Positions 11,141 through 22,890 of a stretch of DNA of 64,000 nt are shown piece after piece; the first letter of the stretch is position 1, and the number at the start of each line of letters is the position of its first letter. A program made the translations under genes and the position numbers. Source of the DNA: Nyssa sinensis (taxonomy: Eukaryota > Streptophyta > Magnoliopsida > Cornales > Nyssaceae); contig CM018041.1 of NCBI GenBank assembly GCA_008638375.1, positions 15,395,716 through 15,459,715 on the forward strand. Direction: 5' to 3'. The notes beneath the pieces are model-generated. The model ran no database searches. It was not told where the DNA came from and saw only the letters and a program-made list of their open reading frames with translations.

Positions 11141-13390
11141 ATAAGAGAATGCGATGGATGACTTAAAGAAGTGTTATTTTGGAAATTCTTGGTAAAGACT
11201 GCATCCTCAGACGACTTATGTAGAGAGTAAAGACTCTATGTGGAATTTTTTATTATAACTTGCTAGGGAGATGATTTAGGTTAACTACACCAGAATGATG
11301 GAATTCAGTGTGACTCCATTGGGAAGATTGACTTAACTCTACGGGGGAAGAATAGAGTTGTTGGGATGACTTGGTGGTTATAACTCGCTGGGGTGAGAAA
11401 ACCAAATCAATTCGTTTGGAAACGAACTTGACGATTGTGAGTTATGAGGAAGATAATTAAGACTAACTCCAATGGGGAAATTTGGCATTTCCTTTGTAAT
11501 GATAGTGGTTTAATTGAGGGGACTGGTTAATTCTCATAAGAAAGTAAGCCAACATGGTATATCTCTATCGAGGAGTGACTCTTCTAAGAAAGTGATGAGT
11601 TAAAGTCAACTGCAATTGACTCATTGAGAAAGGATTTGATTGAGTTTCAGACCATAAGGTCATGTTGCTCAACTCTTTCTTAGGATATGAGAACAAGAAA
11701 TGTACTCAACTTTGAAAGGTGTTACACTTAAAGCGATACACTCAACTAATGATACGCGTCGGTAAAAATGCTTGCCTTAGATAGGGGAGAGACATGATGT
11801 GAAAGTAGCAGCCTTGACCTAGATAGAGGAAGGCAGAACTCAACTTGGATAGGACTATGGAAAGGTATAAATAAATCATCTTGATAAAGAACTCTTACCT
11901 TAGTTAAAGGAAAATGAGATTTATTCAACTTAGAGAGGAGTAAGGAGAATGTACTCAACTTAGACAGGAGTGAAGAAATGTCCTCATACGAGAGAGAATG
12001 TTATGAAACAAGTTTTTCCATTTTTGAAAATGATTTTTCATTTAGAGAAAATTCTGACTTTTAACTTGGACTCTGTTAGCCTCTAGATCATTGGCAATCA
12101 AGTTGGTTGCTTAGATCAAAAGAACCATTGCTTAGTTTCGAGTGGTGAGGTTGCCCATCTTTGAGGATGATTTGGAAAAATTTGCTTGAGTTGTGAATTT
12201 AAGGTATGAAGGCTTAGGAGACTTGACTAGCCAAAGATTTATCTTCAAATTCATGGATAAAATTTTTTTTCTTCTCCAAATGATTTGGGAGATTCCTTTG
12301 AAAACTTCAAACTATTGTTTTTAACATGATTTAGTCTGATCATTTAAGAAATGAGAATCATTGACTTTCACAAAAATTTGTGTGTTTAACTGAGCATATC
12401 GAATGAAAGCATTGAATGAAAGAAATCTTGGGTGAGCCAAAGTGATGGAGACTTTACCCATGATGTGGGCAAAGTTGTTAAGGCATGGAAAAAAAATGAA
12501 ACCCCTTTAGATGAAAAAAAGTCCTCATATTGGTATGAATGAGCCTATTGATTAAGGCAAATTGTACAATTTGTAAGAGTATGATTTACTTTTAGAATGA
12601 ACAAGGCATAAGGGAGCCTCTTGTGAAGCAAGGACAAGTTACTTTAGAAAGTGAGAAAGCAATTTAGTGCAAACATGTAGGTAAGGGTTCCCTTGATGAG
12701 TTCCTTTGAAAAATGGGTGAAGAATGAAGAAGCAATGTGGTGCAAGGAGGAAGCCCCTTGTTTGAAACTGTTTGTTATATGATCCATCTATTTGTAGGAC
12801 CTTTTGAAAGAGCTTTCAGTTGAAATGTGAAAATTTTCTTAAACAAGCAAGACCTTAAGGTGGTTTTAGTATTAAGGACAAAACGTAGGTCAGAGTAAGG
12901 TTTACTAAATGAAAGGTATACAAGGCCCAAAACCCCGTGTTCATGATACCAAGGCCCTTGTGTGTATTTCCTTGATGTGAATAGCTTTGACGTGCATGAC
13001 CTTGATATGCACAACCTTGATGTGCATGTCCTTTCTTAGCATGACTTTCATGACCGAACCTAAAGTAACTTCTTAGGCTACCTATATATCTCTTTTTAGA
13101 GAATCAGGTCTAACGTAGTTCATTGGTCGCTTGAAGTTCTTTGAGTCATTCAAGGCTTGATTGACTGATTTCTTGCTTTATTGCTTGAAAAATGCTTTTT
13201 TTAATGAGGAAAAGATTTTCTTTTCTTTACTTTTTGACTCTTCCATGATAGTTGTTTTTCCACTTCCTTACTTAGAAATGTTTTCCTTCAAAGAAGCAAA
13301 GATTTGCTTTTGATTCTCCTAGGAAGGCATTAAGAGAGTGCACACATAGTTGGCTTTCTACCCCAAGGTTTTGTAGATGGGTTTAAGAAA
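11141..13390. other. Decayed Tat/Ogre-like non-coding sequence
   Basis: No gene. Loose repeats continue (for example AACTCGCTGGGG twice near 11,250-11,400, and CCTTGATRTGCA-like units around 12,970-13,030). At 13,071-13,125 a second copy of the LTR motif seen near 8,570 appears (AGGCTACCTATATATC, then AATCAGGTCTAACGTAGTTC). The stretch ends in the target site of the solo LTR at 13,396 and resumes at 16,738. Confidence 0.5.
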
Positions 13391-13395
13391 GAAAG

Positions 13396-16300
13396 TGTAG
13401 AGATCTGAAAAATTAAGGATAATTTTTTTTTTTGTTTTGCCGATAGAGCACTATCTATAATACCCTGACCCATGATGGCATGTAGACCAAGGTTAACCTG
13501 TCGAGTAGTGTACGATCAGTTGTAAACCGAGCTGTTTAATCTCTATATCATAATATCACATGTACCGAACGATTTTGTAATGTGAACAGTATCTGTTGTA
13601 TAGTCAATGCCGGGCGATGCCTGAGTGACTCAAGACTAAGCCTCGTAAAGCGTGCACGTACGCAAACCCATGCATGCATACGTATACATATACACACAGT
13701 CCATTTAAAATGAGTGTATGTACGTGTGAATAAAAATGTGTGTACACATGTATAAGTGAGTGTATATGCATGTACAAACTAAGTATAATTATATGATAAT
13801 TAAGTGTGTATATATATATATATATATGTACACATAAAGTAATATAATATATGTATATGATATACAATATCTATATATTCTATACACCTAGCATGCAAGC
13901 ATGCTGTTGCGTGTGTGGGTGAATGTGTTTGGTGTGTGTGTGTGTGTGTGTAATATAATATATACATATATAGCACAAAACATAATCAACCCATTTAATG
14001 TGAATTAGAAGAAAAGAAAGAAAGCAGGAAAGGAAATCAGAAAGAGTATGGTTGATTGTGTGTGTAAGTGGGTTTGTTCAATGTGTGTACAATATATACA
14101 TATATATAGACACATTAGGTGCAGCACATGTGTATGTTTTATAATAAAATCACTATGATATCTGATGTACTTATAAGTGTTGCGTGGGGTTGGGATGATT
14201 CAGAAATCAGAAATCAAAAAGAGAGTAATGTAAAGAGAGAATCCTAGAGAGAGAAGGAGGGGCGGTTGATGTGTTCATGTATATAGATATATACGTGTAA
14301 GTTAAAGAGAAAAATAGAAAGAAAAGATTTATTGGGAGTGCTGTGAACATTGGGAGAAATTTCAGAAAGTGAACCAAGAAGGAGGAAGAAGAAAAGGGAG
14401 GAATTGCACCAAGAAAAATACAGAAATAGGTATGTCTTGTTTAGGTTATGCTTTTAGTTTTGAAGCATGATGATTGGTTTTAAGTAGGGTGTCATATTAA
14501 GCATGAAATAAGGAATTATTTGCAAAAAGAATGAATGAAAAAGAGTAAGAAATTAGTAGGAAAAGTTAAGTTGCAAGTCATGGTGTTAGAATCGGGTCTT
14601 GGAAATTTATGCATCAACACTTGATTTAAATAGTAGGTAATTATTAGTGTGAGGTGCAGAAACCATGTGGAGGTTGTTTAAGCTTGAAACAGTGGAAGAA
14701 CCCTCATGAAAAGTAAATTATTCAAGTCACCGAAAAATCGGCTTCCTACTAAAGACCCCATATTCAACAGGCTATGATAGTTTAAATCAAAAAGGGGTTA
14801 AAAATGATCAAAAATAATTACCGTTGCCGGAAGGGATGCCGGAACCCTACCGGACATCCACCGGAGAAGAAACCATTGTTTGGCTTTTGGTTCGGGTTGG
14901 ATGGGCCACGGTTCGGGTTCGGGTTAGACTCGACCCACCCACATATGCAGAACCCTGAGGCAGTGTTGTTTTGGTTATAACATAAGTAAGAATTAGGGCC
15001 GTTTGGCAATAGGTATAAGAAATTAAATTGAGATTTAAATTGAAATGGGATATCCTATCCTTGTTTTAAGGACTATCCACTGTTTGACTATTCCAATTTG
15101 AAATAGTAATTCTTGATTTCATATATTTTACCCAACTAATTATGTAATTACAAAGGGGCCCTGGAACTTTAGATAATTATGAAATGAACCCCCAAAATAA
15201 AATATTAATTTAATAAATTAATTAAAAATAAAGAAAAATTACTAAAATGCCTCTAAGTCAAAAAGTAGTCAAACGAACTCCGATTAAAATAAAAGAATAG
15301 TGAATTTTTATTATTTTGAGTATTCCAGACTCAACCGTGGAGTACAATTTGTGAAAAGAGGTCTCGAAAAGTAAGAACCAGTAAAAGTGTAAAATGACCA
15401 TTTTGCCCTTTTTAGTAAAGATGTCTAAATTGAATTCCGCGAAAGCCTAAATCGACTTTGTTCGACATTCCGGATTCAATGGTAGAGTCTATTCAAGCAA
15501 AAGAGATACCAGTAGTAAAGAGACATAAAATTTGATGAATAGCATAAATTCATGTAAAGATAAACTTAGACATATTTTGTGAATCTTAGGAACACCGAAA
15601 GGAAGGGAGAAGACAGGTTGACCTTCTAGACAGATACAGTAAGAGGACTGCGTTGTTCACCGATTGGTTCGACTGCATAGTGGACACAACTCCCAGGGTT
15701 GAGGAAAACCCATCTAGGTATGATATTTTGCTAAGTAAGGAATAGGATTAAGTTAAGGAGTAATTTCCATGTTGTTTGTTTATGTGCTTATGTGTTCTTT
15801 GTTATTCTTTGGTAGTTTGGTAAAGTGATAAACGTGAATCATGACTATGTGTATATTCCATGTGTTGGTATGGTATGTGATTTATGTTTCTCGAGAATCG
15901 TTAAAATTGTGAATATGTAACTTGAGCATGTGTTTAAAATTGATTATGTATAGCATACATACACGATGAAAGAGTTTTGTGATTCAAGTGTTATTATTGC
16001 TTTAAGTATAATGCATTATTTAAAGCATGCTTCATGTGTCGATAAAATGCTCCATTAAGATTGCATGGTAGCATAGTGAAATGAAAGCATGTTGGCATGG
16101 TGTAATTCCTTGAAACATAGTGTGGGTTGAGCACTTGGTGCTGTGCATTATGAGGGTGTAGATCCTGTGGTGAAAAACTCAAAATTGGCCATTGGTACTC
16201 ATGCCAACGGGGATGTACCGTGAAGTGAGACATACGATTGGTACTTATGACAGCAGGGAAGGACCGTATAGTGAGACATAGGTGTGACATAGAGTTTGCA

Positions 16301-16737
16301 TGAGTGTGTCACGCATATTGGTAATGCATTGCATTGATGAATTGGAAGGCATGTAGGTTATAAATGTACACTTGTACATGCCACGCCTTAATTTTGTTCC
16401 TTGCATTAGCTTTGTGTCATACCAGCAGTTGCGCTGACCCATTCGTGGGATATCATATTACAGATGACGCTTCGGGTACTTGAGACTTGATGAAGTCTTG
16501 TAGGAAGGAAGGGAAAAGGACTTGGAAGTATATTTGGCCCTTGGGACATATTTTGTGATGCAAGGGCTTAAGCCCAAATGACATGTAGGATATATTCATT
16601 GAATGTGACTCATATGTAAATATATATGTTGAAGGAAATGAATGTATGTCCAATTGAATCCATTAAATTGTCTTTTATTTTCTTTTCTTAATTCAATTCA
16701 CTCACTTCTCGGGTTTGTAAAAATTCAGAGCGTGACA
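13396..16737 (+). mobile_element. Solo LTR, Ty3/gypsy Tekay/Del-like (3.34 kb), GAAAG target duplication
   Basis: Begins TGTAGAGATC and ends GCGTGACA. It is flanked by GAAAG at 13,391-13,395 and 16,738-16,742, a perfect 5-bp target duplication. The 5' end resembles the start of the solo LTR at 37,956 (TGTAAAGATTCAGAAAA). Internal blocks, such as CATTCCGGATTCAATGGTAGAGTC near 15,466 compared with CATTCCGAACTCAATGG near 39,869, are shared with it. No primer-binding site or internal domain follows, so it is a solo LTR left by recombination. It contains TA/GT microsatellites and no gene. The lineage name is inferred from LTR size and terminal style. Confidence 0.8.
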
Positions 16738-16742
16738 GAAAG

Positions 16743-17971
16743 ACTGATCAATCAAGCTCAATGGGTTTGTAAGTAGATATCTTGATTAGGTGATATGATA
16801 GATTTGGTTTGCCAAATGATGGCCTCCTATCCTTGGAATTGCTTACTTTTAGGAAACAGTCACATTATTGAAAGTCACGATGTCGATGTCTGTTTAGGGT
16901 CATGATCATTTTCTTTTTTGGATGGTGAGTGAATCAGACAAAATTCCATTGAGATGAGTGAATAAATCGGTGAAAGAAAATGAAGATGATTGATGAAATT
17001 TGATGGTGCTCTGATTAAAGATTCAATCTCATTGTGAATTTGATGACATTCATTTTTTTTAAAGAATTAAGATGAATCACAAAAACATTTCATTGAAAGT
17101 TTCTTCAGAGAAATCCTTATTAAAAAATGAGGAAAGACAAATAGAAATTATTCATGAACAATAAAAGATTGATCCTTGGCTTGGAAAACTCTTCATTCTT
17201 GAGTATTTTTGAGTAGTTATAATTGTAATTGGAGTATTTATTTATTTTTTATCAGCAAAAGAAGAATAAAATTGATGAAATAAGTTGTACAAGAAATTCA
17301 AAGCGAATTACATCAATAAGAGGAAAATGCTTAGGGTATCAGAGCAGCTAGCCTCATCTCAATTGTGTTGGCACCAAGCTAAAAGCAACATCACGCACCA
17401 GCAAAATCCAAAGAAAAACATCCAAAAGAAGAAGGGGAAAACCAAAGCTAACTCCACAATCAAAGCCTCCACAAGAAAAAGGCACAAAAAAGCATAAACT
17501 TCTTCTGAAGTAATAATCTAGAGTAATTTTAGTGAAATTTTTAGTAATATTCTATAGTAATTGGAGTAATATTTTAGTGAAGATAAGTTTTTTAATTAAA
17601 ATTGAACAAGGTTAATTTCCTTTGAGATTAATATTAAGAAGTTTTAGTTACATTAAGATTAGAATTAAAATATTATATATATGTAGACCTCTATTATATT
17701 GAGTAAAGCCACAAAATGAGAGAGAGAACAGTGCCGAATAATATGAGTGAGGGTGATGGTCTTTAAAAAATAGCCGTAGGATTAAAAGTAAGAGAGCAAG
17801 ATGCATGGCATCATGGCTGTAATGTGAGACATGCAGATTAAAGGAGTTTTGATTTTATCATCATTGTTTACATGGCCACACTTTGGTTTGTTTTACCATT
17901 CAATACAAAAGATATTTTGACAGTGGTGAAGATTTCTTCCTCAGTTTTATGTTCATTATTAACTATAATGT
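16743..17971. other. Intergenic repeat-derived sequence, no gene
   Basis: Continuation of the sequence disrupted by the solo LTR. Around 17,240-17,500 a TCAGCAAAAGAAGAATAAA stretch and CACCAAGCTAAAAGCAACATCACGCACC-like text resemble 3' ends of plant retroposons, but I could not define its limits. The 70-codon lysine-rich frame at 17,285-17,497 looks like chance. Confidence 0.35.
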
Positions 17972-18500
17972 TCGTCAATTGAATTATCTCAAGACAATTC
18001 CTTTTCATTTTGTTTAAATAACGTCTTTTTAAATTAAGATATTTGAATTGTAATTTTCAAATAAGTTAAGACAAGACAGCTTTACGTAGCTAGACAAAAA
18101 CTTTTTAAAGTATTTCAAAGATCCAATAAATTGGGCTAGCCCAATTGATCATTATACCTTTTTTGTTAGACAAAGATTATGGATTCAAGTTTCAATAAGG
18201 AGATATGATTATTGTTTTATTTAGTTATTAATTAGATTAATTTGTCTGTTCATGACTCATATTTAAGAAGATCATATTGTTATTAGGTTTGGTTAATTCG
18301 TCTGTTTTATTTCGTAATTATGTAATATTATAATATTGAATTGATTGATTAATTATAATATTCACCGCTTCCTAAAAAAAAGAAGAGAGAGAGTTTAATA
18401 TTCTTTAATTAAATAATTTATAATAATACCTTTTTGAAAAAAATAAAGAAAAATCTAAATTTAAAGTGAATGAAACAAATATGTATATGTGATATAAATT
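17972..18500. repeat. Paralogous block shared with 5,676-5,960
   Basis: Second copy of the duplicated flank, in two parts (17,972-18,096 and 18,405-18,500) separated by about 300 bp of unshared sequence. It lies just left of a SKP1-like upstream relic (18,660-18,870), which supports a decayed tandem unit. Confidence 0.55.
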
Positions 18501-18659
18501 TCACTCTAAAGGGCTTGTCAATCAAATATTTTATCATATTAATACATCTGTTAGAATTTAATTGATGACATGAAATGTATTACACACCTCACAAGATGTG
18601 ATACTACTTTTTAAGATTTGAGTACCCCACCAAATGAAAAAGAAAATAAATTGACCAAA

Positions 18660-18870
18660 AAAACACACACACAAACACACACAAGAATATAATAAATATA
18701 ATAATGAAACTCTTTCATTCTTGAAAAATATTGAAGGCAGAAATGGTTATGAAAGTTGTCTTAGAAAACAAAATAGATTACTAGATAATGGACATGTGTA
18801 AGGAGGTATTTTGGATGTATATATATATATAGGGGAGTTCTCCTAGTTAGAGGAATTGGAATGTAAATAT
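18660..18870 (-). promoter_or_regulatory. Orphan SKP1-like upstream region without a coding sequence
   Basis: CTTGAAAAATATTGAAGGCAG, a TA-run near 18,819-18,831 and AGTTCTCCTAGTTAGAGG followed by AATTGGAATGTAAA match, in the same order, the upstream region of the SKP1-like gene at 19.65-19.83 kb (ATATTGAAAGCAAG, a TA-run, ATCTTCTCCTAATCAGAG, AATTGGAATCTAAA). No SKP1 coding sequence remains to its left, so it looks like a deleted paralogue. Confidence 0.6.
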
Positions 18871-19200
18871 AGAAATTGTTTTTGTTTCTTTGATTGCTGG
18901 TTTTGTTCTGTTTGCTTCTTGCCTCAGAATATTAAAATAAAATAAAATTGATGGTATATATTTTGGTTATTGATTTCATCATATTTGTCATCTCAGTTAC
19001 AAGGGGTATTAGTCTCATATTTTAAATCATAGGGAGTCAAAAGTAAAATCAGACCAAAATACATAGCATGTAAGTGTATTTTTTTCCTAATTTAAAGTAA
19101 TAATCTTAAAAAACCTTGAATTTATAAGTTTGACTAGAACTACAGATCATAATACCTAACTTGATAGATTCATATTAACTCTAAAAAAAACTAAGCTTTA

Positions 19201-19646
19201 TTATTGTTCGAATGCCCAAGCATTCTCTTTACGAATTTCTTCCTCTTCCTCGGGAGTGAAATCATTCTTGATGTTGAATGTTTTACGAATCTCTTCTGGT
19301 GTTTTCCTTTGATCATGTTTGCAACTTTCTTACATAGTTCATCCAACAAACTCTGGATATTAAGATAATTTGCAGCCAAGAGAAGATGGTAGAGAATTGC
19401 CTGGTCTTTCTCAACAAATTCAGAATCAAATTGCTTCAAATCTTCAGCAGTGATTGTTTCATCGGCATGCTTCTTGCAGTACTCGATAAGCATTGCGAGT
19501 GTCTTACCGTCAATGTTAGGGATAGGAATTGTATTTGATGCACAATTATCTTCAACCATATTCTTAATTGTTATAGACTGAATGGCAACAAACTCATCTA
19601 CTACGAACTCCTCGCCATCGGAACTCTTCAAAGTCAGCATCGACAT
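19201..19646 (-). pseudogene. SKP1-like (ASK) gene with a single-base frameshift
   Basis: SCF-complex adaptor. The SKP1 dimerisation/BTB-like N-terminal domain (LTLKSSDGEEF at residues 4-14, IKNMVEDNCAS, IPIPNIDGKTLA, IEYCKKHADE) is followed by the F-box-binding region ([41 protein letters not shown]). Four thymines at 19,302-19,305 (four A on the coding strand) replace an expected five, shifting the frame at the KTPEE position. The other frame then gives the normal SKP1 ending ([15 protein letters not shown], a glutamate run, ENAWAFE) to a stop at 19,201-19,203. Allowing for that base the product would be about 148 residues, close to the usual 150-165. The start at 19,646 gives MSMLTLKSS; an upstream in-frame ATG at 19,664 would add six residues without family support. 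Shifted, it makes a 151-residue product from this start with a scrambled C-terminus. Either a young pseudogene or a sequencing error in a homopolymer. Confidence 0.85.
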
Positions 19647-19738
19647 TGTGTTATGCGAAAACAAATGAAATATATTGAAAGCAAAGAAAAATAAAATATT
19701 GAAAGCAAGAAGTTGGGTTGAATGGGCAGTATAGGATA

Positions 19739-19754
<16 letters not shown>

Positions 19755-19771
<17 letters not shown>

Positions 19772-19815
19772 GGAGGATCTTCTCCTAATCAGAGAAGGAA
19801 TTGGAATCTAAAATA
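19755..19815 (-). promoter_or_regulatory. Probable TATA box and conserved upstream box of the SKP1-like gene
   Basis: On the minus strand a TATATATATATAC run (19,759-19,771) lies about 115 bp upstream of the ATG. The TCTTCTCCTAATCAGAG box just beyond it also occurs near 18,840 and, more diverged, near 4,245. The TATA run abuts a (TG)n microsatellite (about 19,739-19,758), so its role is only probable. Confidence 0.5.
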
Positions 19816-20156
19816 TGGAAACTTCCTATTTTATTTCCACCATCTAATTCTATCTACATAAGTTTCTTTTGTCAGTTGGAATGAAAAATATCCAAACTTT
19901 GTAATTTATTCCAACTGAGTCGTAATACGAAAAGGAGTTGGAATGTAGATTCGTAATAGGAAAATGAGTTGGAATGAAAAATATATGAACTTTCTAATTT
20001 CTTTTTGGATAGTTACCAAACTTTCTAATTTATTCCAACTGAGTCGTAATCGATAATAAGTTGGAATGTAATAATTTAAAAACAAAAATAATGTTTTATA
20101 AAATATAATAATTTAAAGTAATTGTAAGAAAATAAAAAGTTTTAAAAATATTTAAT

Positions 20157-20265
20157 GGCATAATAAAATCTTACTTTAAAGTTGGCATTACATTTTTTTT
20201 TTTTTTGGAAACACAAAGGCATTTCAACATTGGCATAATAAAATCTTATTTTAAAGTTGGCATTA
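20157..20265. repeat. Direct repeat of about 36 bp around a short poly-T insertion
   Basis: GGCATAATAAAATCTTA followed by CTTTAAAGTTGGCATTAC occurs at about 20,157-20,190 and again, with one change, at 20,232-20,266. Between them are a poly-T run and about 23 bp. This looks like a 5'-truncated retroposed fragment in minus orientation with a long target duplication. The right copy is also the target of the next SINE. Confidence 0.55.
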
Positions 20266-20468
20266 CTTTTTTTTTTTTGGTTAAAACATAGGTTATTCCC
20301 GAACCAACTTATGCACACCTCGAGACTATGAGATGGCTCTAAGAGTGGCCTCTCACTAACGAGTGAGCTCCATTACAAAATAATATGAGATGACTCTAAG
20401 AGAAGAATCAAACCCGAAAGTTTGGGATAGTAAGTCTTTAAACTAGCAGTAACTAATCCCTTAGAGTT
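20266..20468 (-). mobile_element. tRNA-derived SINE, minus orientation
   Basis: The left edge is a poly-T run (poly-A tail on the minus strand). It is flanked by AAGTTGGCATTA (20,254-20,265) and AAGTTGGTATTA (20,469-20,480), a 12-bp target duplication with one mismatch. The minus strand carries GGGTTTGATTC, resembling a degenerate pol III B box. It shares CCAACTTATGCACACC with the neighbouring SINE, placing both in one family. The family name is not identified. Confidence 0.7.
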
Positions 20469-20900
20469 AAGTTGGTATTAATTGCTCCAAACAAGAGCCT
20501 TCAAACCGTCCCACCAAAGCCTTGAATGGAATTTTGTCTTTCATTCTCGATAAATATAAATTCATTTTTGCATGATTATCTTATAATGTTAAAGATAACA
20601 AATATATGTTTTCATGTATCACAAAAGAATTTAACATACAACAGATGTCTCTATCGATGTTAAAATTATAGGATGTCAAGTAAAATTGAATGAAACTAAA
20701 AGTAATTTTTGTGTAATTTAACTTTAATATATATAATCAAAATCATGAATTCGTGAATTTGATCACTTAACAGAAAAGTATGAGAGATCTCAAAAGCATA
20801 TGTAAAATGGTTTTTAGATTTTTTTATTTCCATAATTTCATTTCAAAGTCATGGGTAAAAAAAATTCTAAAAGCTAATTATTTTCAGTGTAATGAACTTT

Positions 20901-21082
20901 TTTTTTTTTATGAATCAGTAAAGGGGTATTCTGTGCCAACTTATGCATACCAAACTAAGTCTTCCTCTCCATGATATCCAAGCTTACCATTTAAGCTCTA
21001 GTTGTCGACAATCAGTATAAAGGGAAATCGAACTCGAGAAGCTTGAATCTTATCTTTAAAGTCTTTACTGCTCAGCCACACC
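20901..21082 (-). mobile_element. tRNA-derived SINE, minus orientation, 182 bp
   Basis: A poly-T left edge is flanked by TAATGAACTTT at 20,890-20,900 and 21,083-21,093, an exact 11-bp target duplication. On the minus strand TGGCTGAGCAG (A-box-like) lies near the 5' end and AGTTCGATTTCC (B-box-like, consensus GGTTCGANNCC) about 40 bp downstream, the layout of a tRNA-derived internal pol III promoter. CCAACTTATGCATACC matches the SINE at 20,266-20,468. Confidence 0.75.
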
Positions 21083-21093
21083 TAATGAACTTT

Positions 21094-21614
21094 AAAGAGT
21101 ATTATATTAAAAAAAATTGTTGAAGAGGTTTCTTCAAATTTCAAAATAAGATTTTTACGTTAAACCATTTGTTGGAAATAGCAGCAGGATACTAAGATTA
21201 ATGATTCTAAATCTCGGCAGTTTAGTTAAGACTTGTTGGTATAAATTTCGATGCATATGAAGATAATGCAATAATTTTGCATAGAAAATTCTGTTTGGGT
21301 GCTATTTGTAACATAATTCTTCTTATCTTATTTAATTTTTAAATTTAGTTTAACTCAAACTTGTTATTTTTGGTGCTTTTATTAATTTTCTTATTATTTC
21401 TTTCTTGTTGTGAAATAGAAAAATAAATACACACAAATCAATCACACAAGCGTGTACAAAAATTTACATGATTCGATTTCAAACTTACGTCTACAGATGA
21501 AAAGAAGAAGATTTCCACTATTGAAAAAAAATACAAAAGGGGCTGACAACAAAACACTCTCAATAAATTGATTATTCATTTCTCTCACTCTTGGCTGCCT
21601 TTTCTTCTTCACTA

Positions 21615-21654
<40 letters not shown>

Positions 21655-21874
21655 TATAAACCATGAATAATAAATGTCATTTATCTATATTTATAAAGGT
21701 GAGAGGGATTCAGTTTTTCTCTTCTTCTTTCTTTTTTTCTTTTCTACATGCATTGAATGTTTGTAGCATTCAATGTTTAGGTTTTAATATTGAATGTTAA
21801 CATCCAACATTTCACAACATTTCTCCTATATATATCAAATTTTCTATACCCTTTTTGTTTCCTAACTGAGAGAC

Positions 21875-21931
<57 letters not shown>

Positions 21932-22750
21932 GACCTATAGGAGTGAGGGTGAATAGTTCAATTTGATCTATTCAAATTTTAATTTCTTTTCTGATTGAGT
22001 TTTTACTTCAATTATGTGCAAATTAAAATTTACGTGTGTATAAACAATAATGCATAAAATTTGAGACACAGCAATTTTTTAAAAGAAAAACTCAATAAAT
22101 AAAATTCAAACTACAAAGCAAAGGCTTGGGGCGCTGGCTCAAATGTACAGAATATTATTATGAAAATTTTCAAAAAATTGTAAACTCAATATGACATAAC
22201 CACTCTATATCTCAATCATTGTTCAATGATCTGACTTTCCTTTGACTTGTATCCACGAGTGTTTTCTTTGTGGTCTCCACCACTTCGAAGTACCATAAAA
22301 GAGAGATGGCATGGTCTCCTTGGAAGTGGGTTGTTAATGACTTGAAGACTCTGAGCACATGAACGTGTTTTTAAGTTTAGCACCTGGTTCGTGTGAAGTG
22401 CAGTACATGTATAGATCAAAGGAAAATGCCGCAATAAATTATATTCAAAACTTTCTTGCAATACAGACATAAAGACTCTGGATTATAATATAAACATAAA
22501 ATTTGAGATTTTTTTTATAAGTAAATTTTTACTAGCATGATTAGACTTCTAATTGTATTATACTGTGGAGATATAAAATTTGTTTTTTTTTTATTATTTA
22601 TAAATGAAGCCTAAAGTGATAGTTTTGTTAGCTTAATTATAAAATCGACTACGATTCGTTTATATAATGACTGTAATGAACCCCTATCATGAGATATTGG
22701 TGTTAATAAGAGATATTGGAGTACATGAAAATTATTCAGTATATTTGAGG
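21094..22750. other. Intergenic, no recognised gene; two large TA/CA microsatellites
   Basis: Contains (TA)n at about 21,618-21,650 and (CA)n-(TA)n at about 21,876-21,926. An 84-codon frame on the minus strand at 22,216-22,470 has somewhat higher GC than its surroundings but no motif I recognise, so I do not call it a gene. Confidence 0.4.
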
Positions 22751-22890
22751 TTAGAAAAATGTTAGAGATCCCACATTTTTTATTTCACCTTCTTACATTA
22801 TTTATAAATTTAATCATGTTATCTCACTCGAGTGAGGGATGTGAGATAAAAGTTAGATTAAAAAGATAGGATCCGCAACATTGCTCGTAA
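22751..22890. mobile_element. Possible MITE with degenerate TIRs and a central palindrome
   Basis: AATGTTAGAGATCCCACA near the left end and, inverted, AATGTTGCGGATCCTATC near the right end pair as terminal inverted repeats. The centre holds the perfect 14-nt palindrome CTCACTCGAGTGAG. No clear target duplication, so the limits are approximate. Confidence 0.4.

Noticed and set aside
20901..21082. A true tRNA gene
   Set aside because: A- and B-box-like elements are present but there is no cloverleaf, and poly-A tail and target duplication show a SINE.
22216..22470. 84-codon minus-strand frame
   Set aside because: No known motif, no clear promoter or neighbour support; it might be an old exon fragment but the sequence does not show it.
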